Below the pieces are notes generated by a model, which saw only the letters and a program-made list of their open reading frames with translations, made no database searches and was not told the origin of the DNA. A stretch of DNA of 64,000 nt from Pyrenochaeta sp. MPI-SDFR-AT-0127 (Eukaryota > Ascomycota > Dothideomycetes > Pleosporales > Cucurbitariaceae). The translations under genes were made by a program, and so were the position numbers. How positions within the stretch are numbered: position 1 is the first letter of the stretch; each line of letters begins with the position of its first letter. The stretch is taken from positions 1 to 64,000 of the forward strand of contig JAGTJM010000111.1 in assembly GCA_020747015.1 (NCBI GenBank), in the 5' to 3' direction. Shown one piece after another: positions 44,939-56,121 of the stretch.

Positions 44939-46336
44939 TTACTGTTTGATAAGACGAGCTTTTATTGCTCTTTTCACAACTGGAATGTCGAAAAATTCTC
45001 TTATGTCTTTGATAAACGCGTCGGGACGCTCTAGCGTAGAGAAATGTCTACCGCGATGGTGCTCCCTCTAGAAGCGAATATTCGCTACTTGCCTGGCCCA
45101 GTCCTTAGGGCACTAATGTCCTAGTCAGTTTTTATTCTATATAAGTGTGTTCAGTATATATATAGAGCTATTCTTTAGCGTATATGCTTACCCCTGTAGG
45201 AATAGTGACGTAGGTTTCGAATATCTTCTCGGCCTCGCGTATACTACGGCTAAATACTTCTTAATAAAACCTTAGGCCGGGAGTTACACCTTAAATCTAA
45301 TATATTATAACCAGCGTTATAATATTATCGTAGGAGAATGTATTATAGCAGTTAACCTAGTTATAGAACTTCTCTACGAACTAAGCCAGCAGGCCTATAG
45401 AGGAATTACTAAGCGCGAATCCTAATATTTAGGGCTGTATCTTCTACTATTTAAGGTAGCTGCTTTAATCTAGCTTAAAGTTTCGTCGTACCTCTAGGGT
45501 GTCCTTTTTAAACCGAGAATATAGGATACTACTAAGCTTCTAGTAAATATAGGTAAGCGGCGCTAACTATACTATTAGTAGAGGAATAGGGAATATATTA
45601 AGATATTACGTAACTATATAACTTAGATATTAGATAGTAATAGAACAAGTAATAAAAGATCTAAAGTCTCTACCTTATATAGTAAACTACGGATAGCTAA
45701 GTACTTCTATTATAAGAATATAATAAGTATAAGCGATAGTATTTAGGCTAGCACCAGACCTAACAGGCGTAGGAGAGAAGCTAAATCTAGGTATTAAAGA
45801 GGCTACGAAATAAAAGGCCTAAGCATTTTTATCTTTTAGACTACTAAGCTCTTAGACGACTTTAACAGCCTTAATAAATAAACTAGGCTATCTATAAGAG
45901 AAGAGTAGAGGGATTACTATTAGGCTTAAGGATCGTGCGTGTATAAAATGCAAAACGAGTAGTCTGTAGCCAGGTACATCTAACTTAACGAGGAAATTAT
46001 TGAAGAGCGTGTTTAATTCGTCCTACAGGTATCAACTCTTACGTTTACGTTGGGTCGGAATACTACAAAGTTATTACCTATTTCGCTAATCTTTCTACTC
46101 ACCTCCTTCTTCTCCCAGTCATAGCTATTCAGCCAGTATTCGGCTAGTTCCCGTACGACAGTCACTTTTGCACCTTGCATCCAGTCGTCTTCACCGAAGT
46201 CGCTCTGCTCCTCTGGATATCGCGCCAACGCAAGCTTTTGCTTCGTCGTTTCCAGAAGATCTCAGTTGACTCGAAGACGAAACGGAACTGGTTCGTTGAA
46301 CCTGAGTTGATCTACTCCAACGGGCAATTGAAGCAT
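44939..46336 (-). pseudogene. Epoxide hydrolase (EHN plus alpha/beta hydrolase), RIP-damaged
   Basis: The start region at 46336 reads MLQLPVGVDQLRFNEPVPF; after one TGA comes the EHN domain (LARYPEEQSDFGEDDW, VRELAEYWLNSYDWEKKEV, 46270-46020). Allowing for stops, the alpha/beta hydrolase core follows (IPLLF, HGWPG-like segment, AVKVV.ELSS, FSPTPVRSGAS near 45750), then the C-terminal ARQVANIRF.REHHRGRHFS, LERPDAFIKDIREFF and a stop at 44939-44941. Stops are mainly TAG/TAA in CAG, CAA or TGG positions. The family opens epoxides to diols through a membrane-associated alpha/beta hydrolase. The middle (45.1-45.95 kb) is much more TA-rich than the two ends. Confidence 0.75.
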
Positions 46337-46870
46337 TATGGCGTCTGTCTTCCTGCGCAGATGTATAGTGGAATGTGAATAACAACGAAAGGCAACCGCT
46401 CGACACATAAGTCGTGGACAATTAGAGCAACGCTCAACAGTCCTATTTACCCTGGGAAAGGAGCAACATTGGGATGTGCAAGGCCCATTATTTCTGGAGC
46501 GAGAAATGCGCGCCCGTGCAGAGTATGTGCAGCCGCAATGCAAAGCGCTTATGATGCACAACACTAAGAACGCCTTGGAGAACGGGCGGTTGCACTTTCC
46601 GTTCTTAGACCCACGCATCCGCTTTTGTGCGTGCCGTGGACGGGCCGAAAGTGAGGTAGGTAGAGTCCTGTGCGGTCAAGCCATATCTAGTTAGCCTTGT
46701 TTGTACTCAAAGATCTACAGATGCACCCCGGAATATTGCCCAGCCCGATACCAATTAGAGATGCAGTTAGATATCAAGGCAGCAAACCAGCTTATTCTCC
46801 ACATTCTTTGGATCCACATGAACGCTCGGGTCCGCCCCATGAGTAATGTTACATTCTTTACTCCGTTTTC
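46337..46870. other. Divergent intergenic region
   Basis: Separates the leftward epoxide hydrolase relic from the rightward cupin gene. Several short overlapping frames exist (for example 46476-46694) without motifs. No gene supported. Confidence 0.35.
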
Positions 46871-46874
46871 CCTG

Positions 46875-46882
46875 TATAAAAG
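46875..46882 (+). promoter_or_regulatory. TATA box of the cupin gene
   Basis: TATAAAAG lies about 135 bp upstream of the ATG at 47017, followed by a C/A-rich leader (CGACCAACAACAATCGC), a typical fungal arrangement. Confidence 0.5.
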
Positions 46883-47016
46883 GCTGCTTTAGTTCTCTTC
46901 TCAGTGTCTTGCGGACGCCCTACGACCAACAACAATCGCTTCAAAAGAACTTGCCGTCAGCCAGGACTCTCTTCGAATAAAGTAATAACCATAACATTCG
47001 TCTTCATAATTTCACA

Positions 47017-47641
47017 ATGAACTCCCTTATCGAGACTGCTGCATCTTCTGTACGTCCGGACGAAGGTATATACGTTCATGCAGACGCTGCTGTTGACCGA
47101 GTCAAGGCCGACCAGCCGACCGAGTTGAAAATCGCCGACAAGATGGGAGCTCCGGACGTTTATATCGACAGCGAGGTCGCTACCTGCTGGTACCACTGGG
47201 TCGGCAGCATCTGGGTTAAGCCTCTCCGTTTTGAGAATCGGAGCGCCACTTATGTGATAGTCCTCAAGACTGACCTTAGCGCCCAATTAGGCAAGCACAG
47301 ACACCGAGGTGAAGTCAAAGCTTATACTGTCCGAGGTAATTGGGGTTATTGCGAGTAAAGCACCTCTGATCCATGGCGGACTTGTTCACTCATAGGCTGA
47401 TTGTTATCAGGTATGGTTGGACAGCTAACCAGGTGACTATATCATCGAGAATCCAGGCACCATTCACACTCTATGGATGGGCAAACAGCCAGAAGTTCTG
47501 TTTAATGTTATGGGATCCATCGAGTTTTTCAATGATGATGGTACCCTCAGGGAGATCATGAACCTCTTTTCCTTCTGGAGGATGTATGTAGACCATTGCA
47601 ACAAGCACCGCATCAAGCCCAATGAGAACTTATGGTATTAA
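47017..47641 (+). pseudogene. Cupin dioxygenase (2,4'-dihydroxyacetophenone dioxygenase-like), one-base frameshift
   Basis: Exon 1 (47017-47354) encodes YVHADAAVDRVKADQPTE, the SIWVKPLRFENRSATYVIVL strand pair and the metal-ligand segment GKHRHRGEVKAYTVRGNWGY. A 56-nt phase-2 intron (47355-47410, GTAAAG...GCTGATT...ATCAG) leads to YGWTAN; then one base is missing near 47428 and the frame resumes at PGDYIIENPGTIHTLWMG (third ligand His) to a stop at 47639-47641. Expected product about 189 residues, close to the family's 175-180. These Fe-dependent cupins cleave an aromatic hydroxy-ketone side chain. The single indel and absence of RIP stops mean a very recent loss or a sequence error. Confidence 0.75.
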
Positions 47642-48908
47642 AATTTGCATACATCCGCTAGTAATATCAGATTGGGGAGTGACAAATTGCGCGTGAGATG
47701 AACTCAGTAGCCTATACACCTGCGAATTCTACAACAATGGCGAGACTCCAGAGCTGTTGAGAACGGCTCTCTCTGTAACACGCAATCTGAATTATAAAAC
47801 TTAATGTCTCTAGACCTTACAGGAAGACCCCTGCATAGGAACATAAGAAGAGGACGCCATCATAAGCAGAGTAGCGTGGAGGAGCCAAGCATCAGAGCAG
47901 GATCCATGGAGAGCACCAGCGGCGTCGACGTTTAGATGCAACTCTGTTACTTCAAGGCAGAAGAGAGAGAAAGTTATTTCGAAGTTTTACTGTCTAACTT
48001 ACAACTGATGTGCAAAGTGATGCAAGATCAGCGAGCGCGCGGAAAGAAAAAGCGACACCTTTAGGAATCCCTTCTGCCAATGCACGACTTGCCTTGTCCA
48101 TACCTATTGAAGTGCTGTAATGAGTGGTGGTGATGGATGGATGAGCGAGGCAGCAACGCTCAGGCAGGCACGCTGTTGCCGCGCGACAGAGGAGGTGCAG
48201 GGGACAAGAGCCACAGTTTTCAGAGTCTGAATCGAAATGGGTGCAGCCTGTGGCCCGCTCCGGATTACATAACTAGGCTCACGGGTCATAAAATACGACT
48301 GATCAGGTCCACTACTGCCAGAGCACGGAGAAACTCTCGGAAAATCGTCGAGAAATTCCTAAACAACTTATAGTAAGTTTCTGTTGGTGGGACGGCGCCT
48401 ACAGCGGGGGATTGAAAGCTTCAGTCGTTGTATAGAGTTCCTTTCAAAGGTTTCAGCTCGGCCGGCTGTTAGCGGGTTTCTGTCATTACCGATAAAATTC
48501 TATTGATTTAACGCCTTATTTCCGAAGGATGATTATATCTTTGTGTAAGAAGATAGTGAACGTGTCCTTAATAGCCTATTAAGGGCGCCGTGCGAGAGTG
48601 TCTTGGTGAGGTACTTGTTATAACTATATCTATGTGGCGGTGGAAATGCATCCGTTTTGGGGGTCGTTCGGCCGCCGCTTTTGGAGGCGTTTCCACCTCG
48701 CTTAGCCCTTGTCCCATTGCCGCTTTAACAAGCTCCGCTCGCCTAACGGAGCTAAGCGAAGCTTATACCTCGCTCGCCCCGTCTCTTGTCATTCTTGGGG
48801 GGGTGAAGGGGGAGGATGGCCACTTCCACCAGCACCTCATTGGAAACCCAAATAATGGCACAACCCCTACACTTGTCCATATACTACGTACAGCTCTCCG
48901 TATGCACT
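47642..48908. other. Unassigned low-RIP region
   Basis: No supportable gene. A plus frame at 48590-48919 is Ser/Ala/Leu-rich but lacks motifs and overlaps the end of the next gene. Confidence 0.35.
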
Positions 48909-50375
48909 TCAGACGCTAGGCGGGCCATTCACTAGCTCAATATCCGAATCTGATCGTTCAGTGCGGTAAATGTTCACATCAGTGGACTTCGAGATCACAC
49001 CAAATGTAAGGCTGCCGAACTTCTGGTGCCGGTCGGAGTTATGACCCAAGTACGACCCTTTGCCCGGACCGTCACTACCATACTGACCCTTGCTCGCGTA
49101 GCTGCTTCCGTCGCGGAAGCGCCTAAACGCCTTATGCAGGATCCCCCGCAAAGCCGGCATGCAGGCGACGACTATAAAGAGGTTGGCTTCGGTCGCGGAC
49201 CAATAAATACCGGAAGTGTTGTCGTCTGCGAGGCATAACATTAGCGGTTAAGGAGACAACGGTCGCTGAGGTGGACACATACGGGTCGGGTTTTGAGTTC
49301 GAGCAAACTGCACGAGGGCCAAAAGTCGGAGGCAGCTAACAACCGTAATAACGAAACCGACACAGAACATGGACATGACCTGGAGCTTCTTTTTCTTCGA
49401 CATCTGTAGTTTGGCCGGCATGGGCAGAGGCAGACTCAGAATAGCCAAGTCGAGAAAGATCTCAATGCCGCCTCGAATGAAGCTGAACAGATGCAGGTCG
49501 ACGCACGATCCGGAAATCTCGCCCCTCCAGCCGTCCCAGAACAAGGGGATGGGCATGCAATTGAAGATCATGACAAATGTGTTTCCGAGTCCGAAGCAGA
49601 TGATGAGTCCCACTAGAACCCAGACGGCCAGGCGCAACTTAGGGTCGACAATGATGCGGAGGTAGAATGAAAGGATAGAGAGCTGGCATAGGGCTTCGGC
49701 GACCATGTACATGCAGTAGGCGACATACAGCCACTTGAAGCTAGTGGTGATATTGTCGGGTGGAATGCTCCATATGTCCCGCCCAAATCCTAAATGAGCG
49801 GCTACAATGGCTGGTGCATTCATTCCGATGGACGAGATCTAATGGTTGACACTCATCAGCATACTTTCTAACACAAGCCAACATGAAGAAATCGTTGCAT
49901 ACTCCTGACAGGCCAATCAATAAGTCATCCCATCCAAGCTTCGCATGCGCGGAGATGGCTCGATCAACTAGCCGTATAACAACCATCAAAAAGGCTCGGC
50001 TTCCGATAGATGCGACGACTCCCATCAACGTATCACTCTAATCGCGCACGGGAATGCCGCACGCGGCGTAAGTCTCGTTGGTGGATTGCAGCATCTCGAC
50101 TACGGAACCGTTGGCCGCATTGCAGGCCCCAGCAGCTGTCATGAAATTTACATCGGCACAGAGGCAGTTGAAGTCGTTGGATGAGCAGATCGTCGTAGTT
50201 AAGGTGGCTGCGAGACATCGCACCTGGGATTCTACGTTAGTCTGCGTTCCGTTATGAATGGTGAAGGCAGAAGTAGACATACAGCGCAATCGGGTAGTCG
50301 GCCCAAGAAGTCTTGCTGGGCGAAGGCACCTGTCAAGAAGACTGTGAATGATAAGAGGACGCCGAATATTTTCAT
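48909..50375 (-). pseudogene. CFEM-domain, PTH11-like seven-helix receptor with one TAG
   Basis: Four exons: 50375-50283, 50223-49903, 49838-49283, 49225-48909. Three introns: 59 nt GTATGT...CCCAG, 64 nt GTATGC...GCTGATG...TTAG and 57 nt GTATGT...GCTAATG...CGCAG. The product would be about 428 codons. It has a signal peptide (MKIFGVLLSFTVFLTGAFA), a CFEM domain with seven visible cysteines of the usual eight (LPDCAVRC, ICSS, NCLC, GAC, AACG), then a rhodopsin-like membrane domain (KLGWDDLLIGLSG, FGRDIWSIPPDNIT, LSILSFYLRI, IEIFLDLAILSLPLPMP, VACMPALRGILHKAF). An in-frame TAG at 50038-50040 (VRD-stop-SDTLMG), consistent with CAG to TAG, cuts it after the CFEM domain. Everything else is intact. 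Confidence 0.82.
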
Positions 50376-51781
50376 TGTAGCTGCGGCTGACAATGTCAAC
50401 AGAGTGGACGGCGTCAAGATCTAGAAACCATGTTTGTATGTTACCAGGCTTTGAATCCACCTGCAGAACATTCTTAGCGTTATTCACACTCTATCAGCGG
50501 CCCTTTCACACAGGGATTGACTTTGCTAGCCCCGGCATATTCCGGTCGTCCTATTGCGATCTTGATAGGCTAAGTGGCTAGCGCAGACTGACAATGGCTC
50601 TCAGCTGCAGGGTCTTCATGCTAACAAACACTTCCCAGGGCATTTCTGGGCAAAAGCGTCTTTGGAGATGTTCAGAGTGATTCCACTAGTCTAGATTTCG
50701 CGCACATGGGATGCCTGGGAAAATCCGATGTGCATGACTTGGAACCTTGGCACAATGGCGCCACCATCCCAGCGGTATGGGAACTCCAATTAGCACGGAC
50801 TCCAAGCACATAGTGTTGATTCAGCCTCCTTCATCGAACTGTCCTGTGGAGGTCACTGTTCATTGAAGATGATTTGAAGACTCAAATCATACCAAAAATG
50901 CCGGGAACACCATGGGCTGGTTCATGAGCAAACCGAATGTTTCCACTTACGGCTACGAACCCTTTTACGAGCCGTCTCATGTTAAGAGCCTTCTAATTGG
51001 ATAAAAATTTAATCGATAATACCCAGTGCACTACCAAGTCAAGCATCGTCCTCTGGCCTGGAGCCCACGACGAGTTCTGACCTGTACGAAGAGAGGGGCA
51101 AACTCCGCCTTGGCGACTCCCAGGGGACTGGGTACCGCCTAGCATGTTAACCACAATTCATGGCACCACCGCTCGCTTCCCCCTTACAATCAGTCGAGAA
51201 CCGTGTTCCCCGACGCTATCTGCAGCAACCAATTATGGCAGACGCCATCCAGAATTCCCCAGACGCCACACAACCCTTTCAGCTGAATCGGAAGCATTAC
51301 CGTACGCCACTTTACATTTTATTAGATGTCGTGCGTTTGAGAGCCATCCAAACCCAGTGGTAACACTGACACACCTACAAAGCAAAAAGCATTCTGACTC
51401 CCATTAGCGTTTAGATGCAGCCAATAGGATTCTGAATTGCGTCGTCCAGTTCGAGGTAGTTGCGTACTGCGAAAGTTCTGATGATCCGAGGTTTGCCAAG
51501 TCCCACCCAACAGTATATTGACCATCTCCCCACAACGATGGCGCAACTGGCCGTCATTGAGCCACAGCCAAATACAACAATGAAAGTGACCACAAAGGTC
51601 ATTCTGAAGGGAGCTTCCATAAGCTCATCCAAGCTGGCTGAGATCATGTAAGCCTTAGTGGGTGCACAAAGAAATTGTTTATAGAAGTGCATATCATGTT
51701 GATTGTCTGTTTAAGATGGAGGGTGGCCTGCAGCTATATGTTCATGAGAGATTACTAATTCTCGAATCCAAAACTGGCTTA
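50376..51781. other. Unassigned low-RIP region
   Basis: Short frames on both strands overlap (51144-51407 plus; 51411-51692 minus with one hydrophobic stretch). No family, splice logic or start context supports any of them. Confidence 0.35.
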
Positions 51782-53626
51782 ACGTGTTCCACCAGTCAGT
51801 GGCGAACACCAGTCAGTCGCGCACTACTACGAAACGAGAGGATCTTAACGTACGATAACGCGACAACCACGCAGTAAATTTACTAGTAGATATAGTAATA
51901 ATATTCTCTATCTCTATCTATACGAGGTGTGAATATAACCTTAAACTCTACACTTACTATAGGTTAGAGGTGCTTATTACTAAGGCTAAGAAGCCTTACC
52001 CTCTACCCTTATATTTAAGGCTCTTTTAGTAGCTATAGCTAATACTTAACCTACCTAGACCTATAACGCGCCTCTAGCTATAATATATTATTACTACCTA
52101 TCCTTCCTATGTTATAAACGCGTATTTAAGGTATAGAGTTTACTATTTTCTTCTACTAAGATTATAGCTAAGTTTATAGCTAGCTAATAGCCTTTAATAA
52201 GCTAAGTAAGCGCCCTACTTAAGGGGCTCTATAATTAATAGTAGAGGAGCTTATATATAAGGTAGGCCTATTAATTAAGTTAATCTATTATATAAGGCGT
52301 TTCTATTATCTAAATAGCCTTAGCTATAGCCTCTATCTATAGAGGAGATAGAGTATAAATAACTATAATCGTTAATAAGATACGTTTAAGATAGAATAGG
52401 ACTAAGCCTATCGCCTAAAAGCCTCTAAGGATATTTAAAACTAAGAAAATAGTTATATATATATAAGTATATATATATAGAAATATACCCCCTTTTTAAT
52501 AAACTATACCTATTAGTATATAAGCCTATCTATTACGTATCTATATACTATCTTAAGAGGCGAGAAGTAACTAATATTAAGAGGCTATAGCTTATAAGAC
52601 GTATAAGAAGGTATATAGAGGGTAATAATATTCCTCTCTAAGTAGTAAGTATTAAATATAGGCGCTGCGTAGCTACTATAGCTATCTAGTATAAGAAGAT
52701 AATAGCTTCTAATTATATATAAGGCTATAAGGACGTTAAAATACTTTAACTAGGTAAGGCTAAGATTATTAGTTATCTACCTATTACTACTTATACTAAT
52801 ACCCTAGCTACTAGGTAGCTATAGCTTAGGACTATACTATAACGCCTAGTAGACCTTACTCTTAAGAATAATAAAGGGAGGTAGTATATAGCCTATAGCG
52901 CTTATATACTTAATTATTATTATCTAGTTATAGTTACTAGGCTATATAATAGTTACTTATCTAATTATATTAGAGCTAGTAACTACCTTTAATATTAAGG
53001 TAATACCTATTATAAACCTAGTCTTATTAAAGTTATAGGTATCCTCTACTATTATCCTATATATCTTAATTATATCCCTTACTAGGCTATACTAGGTATT
53101 TATCTTTATAGAATCCTTATATTTTACGCGCTATAAGTAGAATTTATAGTTCTACTATATCTAAAGTTCTAACTAAGCCTTAATAAAGTAAGAGACCTAG
53201 CTCTTACTAAGAGGTAGTAGAGGAGGCTACTAGCCTTATATAGCGAGAAGGGTATCTCCTATCTAACGTACGTTAATAATATAGGATAGAAAGCCTTATT
53301 AATTAAGCTCTAGTATCTATTAAATAAGGCTCTATTCCTTAGTAGGTAATAGCTTCCGTTTACGTATATTAATAATAGGTTAAGGTAGGCGTCTATAGAG
53401 GCGACCCTAGAGCGTTAAATTAGGAACGCTGAATAGCTTCGCAGCCCTCTAGACACTCTTTATCTACTTTAAATTAAAGGCCTGCGATATAAGAAAGATA
53501 TAACCTTCCTTTTAAGCTATAGGAGGCTATCGTTAAGAGCTTATCGTTGTTATTTTAAGAGCAGGCGTGGACGATTTGGTAGGGTGCGCGACTGACTGGT
53601 GTTCGCCACTGACTGGTGGAACACGT
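51782..53626. mobile_element. RIP-mutated 1.85-kb transposon with perfect 42-bp TIRs
   Basis: The TIR starts ACGTGTTCCACCAGTCAGTG and is repeated inverted at 53585-53626. It contains an internal CCAGTCAGT duplication. TA at 51780-51781 and 53627-53628 is the target duplication. Size, TA target and TIR suggest a Tc1/mariner pogo-like (Fot1 group) element. The interior is TA-rich without frames, yet the TIRs themselves are unmutated. Confidence 0.8.
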
Positions 53627-53628
53627 TA

Positions 53629-56121
53629 TATGGCAAGATTACTAATGCAGTTTCTTCCTCAGGCTCCCTGAGATGATACCCTGGCCTGCGACACAGTGCA
53701 ATTCCTCGTTTCAAACAGTCTCAAAACAATCCATGGTAAGAACCGTGGATACGGTGACCTAATCAAGCAAGTCGGTGGTTACCTCGTCGGATACGGTTTA
53801 TTCTTACGTACGAGAGCATGCTAGATAGAACCTTCACTTCTCAGCCACTTCAACGCCTCCAGATCCTATTCTCTGCTTAACGAGTCCCTGCACATCATTT
53901 TAGCTGGTTAATGTACGAAGGGATCAGCGGTCATCAGGGTCCATTGCAAATACGAGACTACAGTGATTGGAGTGACGGACGCTAGATTAGTGCACCCGTC
54001 AGACGATGTGCTAACAGGCTGGGGCTGTGCATGCATTTCCCACTCTTTGGTAACCAACAGGCTTCCTGCGAATCCAAATTCCGGTCATTACCAGGTGCGC
54101 AACGCGATATCAGGGTATCGAGGCTTATTAAACTAGCTTGCGAGCCGGCAAGCCGCGAATGGAGCGGAGCTCTGTCCCGATAACAAATTGGCTTAGTTGC
54201 ACTAACGACTCAAGCTCCCATCTTCAATTTCGACATTATCGCGATTCGTGAACACCTATCCCTCAACTGCGCTTTGCTTTATATGATGTTTTGACATTAT
54301 CAGGACAACATGTGTGGGCGTTGAAATGTCTGTGCATTTTTTTATCGAGACCGACAGACGAGACCAGAACATTTACTTTTGCTAGAGAAAGCGTTGTGTC
54401 GCAGCAGCTTCTGAGCGGCCCGCTCCTTAATACTATCTCGCTACGCTACAGCCACTATAGGCGTTAGCTCCGTGCTAAAGTTTACCGTTGCGAAGGAACC
54501 CTAACAACCAGGCAGACAACTGCTCCTTAGGCCGAACATAGAAGGAGGAAGAGGTTCGCTGGCACATGCTGTATAACTGCTTAAGAATAAGGATAAAGAG
54601 CCGCAGTAGCCGCAGTAAATGCTAAAGCATCTTTAAGAGCCTAAAATATGTAATGTATTCTATAACCAAGTTGCGTACATACTAATAGTATTGTTGGAAG
54701 TGTTTAAGCCGTTATGAACTGGGCGCTTCTCATTGCGGAGGAATTGACAACGGATTGATGGCTGTCTGGCTCGAACCTGACTCAGCCAACTGAGCACTCT
54801 CACTAGGGTGCCAGCGGGACGGGAGTAGGTGGTTCCCCCGCCACATATTGCATTGCAGTTGGACACTTTATGATGGCACAAGGCCCAATTACTATGCACT
54901 ATCATCTCCTGTGATGTGGAAAATACCGCAAAGTTATTGGTGATATTTCTATCCAGCGCTAGCTAATGCGCCTTCAAAGCGCAATAAGTCTGTTTCGTCC
55001 TAGCGCTATTATTCTCACGACCCGACCTAAGCTATTTAGTATCTTCTAATTATAGTGGCGCATATAAGCTAATCGAGTTCCCATTATAGGCGTCTATATA
55101 GAAGTTTACTTTAGTATAGTAACAGCTTTATATAGCCTTAACCCATCCTATATATAAATTTTGCTATTTTCGTGTAATGGACGACATATAATGTTGAGGT
55201 TGTTAAAGTGACCTATACAGAGGATGGGGTCCGTGAGACGGTACTTTGATAGGTCTCTTCTCCGAAGCCCCAGAGCCAGGGGTTCACCGATCATTCTTTG
55301 CAGAAAGCTTTTTAAGACACCTGGCGCAATGGGACCAGCGCTCTGATACTGGATAACCGTCCCCCGCAAACTCTAAATACTCCAGTTCAGTTCGAGAGGT
55401 TAGCCTGGCTGTGGATAAGCTTACCACTCCATAGATCTAGGTGCGTCCTTGAAGGTGCCTGAAGAAGTAATCGCAAATGAGGGATTTGTTTTCAGCCCCT
55501 GAATAATTGCACGCACAGCTTAGAGGCCTGGAGCCTTTCGCACAACATCTGTCTAGCCAGTTTACTTTTCTAAGTGGGGTTACAGCTGAAAAGCTCGCGA
55601 GCGACCCGAGAGCCTGGTTTTCCGGTCACGATTCTATTGGCTAATTCTGAATGCTAGCGTGGGTCAAATGCTTTCCACTTCCCCGTAGATACCCAAGCTT
55701 TAGGGGTCTTAGCTAACGGCTTGGATGGCGTTAAAACGCACAACATCTGTAAAGCCCCAAAAGTGGCATCAGGCGGAGCAAGCGAATTAGGGTCCTGGTA
55801 GCAAGATTTCGTTGGGAATTTAGATCGCGCCGCACGGGCCCAAATGGCGGGCTTGGTTTCAGTTGCCATTGTCGCGACGGAGAGAAACGTTGATGCTCAA
55901 TCACGGCAGGTGCAATAGACTTCCACGGTAGCCGCCGGTGACCCGTCCATCAAGCCAGAGAAGGAACGCTTTTGCGGTTAGATTGTTGCCCCTGGCTTAT
56001 ATCACTCCACCTCAGATTCATGTCCATGCCGAGGATGGCGTGCGAGAGAATGGCCATACAAGTATCGGCCTGTTCACTGTGGTCTCCATATTTCGGGTTT
56101 CACAGATGCTTGTTAGCCAAC
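53629..56121. other. Unassigned region, mostly low RIP
   Basis: No supported gene. A 71-codon minus frame at 55654-55869 begins at an ATG in good context (GACAATGGC) but matches nothing I know; 54660-54905 and 55148-55369 are short and motif-free. A TA-rich patch lies at 55020-55150. Confidence 0.35.

Noticed and set aside
48590..48919. 109-codon plus frame rich in Ser/Ala
   Set aside because: Overlaps the terminal exon of the CFEM receptor gene on the other strand and has no motif.
51144..51692. Overlapping frames on both strands
   Set aside because: No recognisable domain; composition alone does not distinguish them from chance frames.
55654..55869. 71-codon minus frame starting in good context
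   Set aside because: Short, motif-free and unmatched; the start context alone is not enough.
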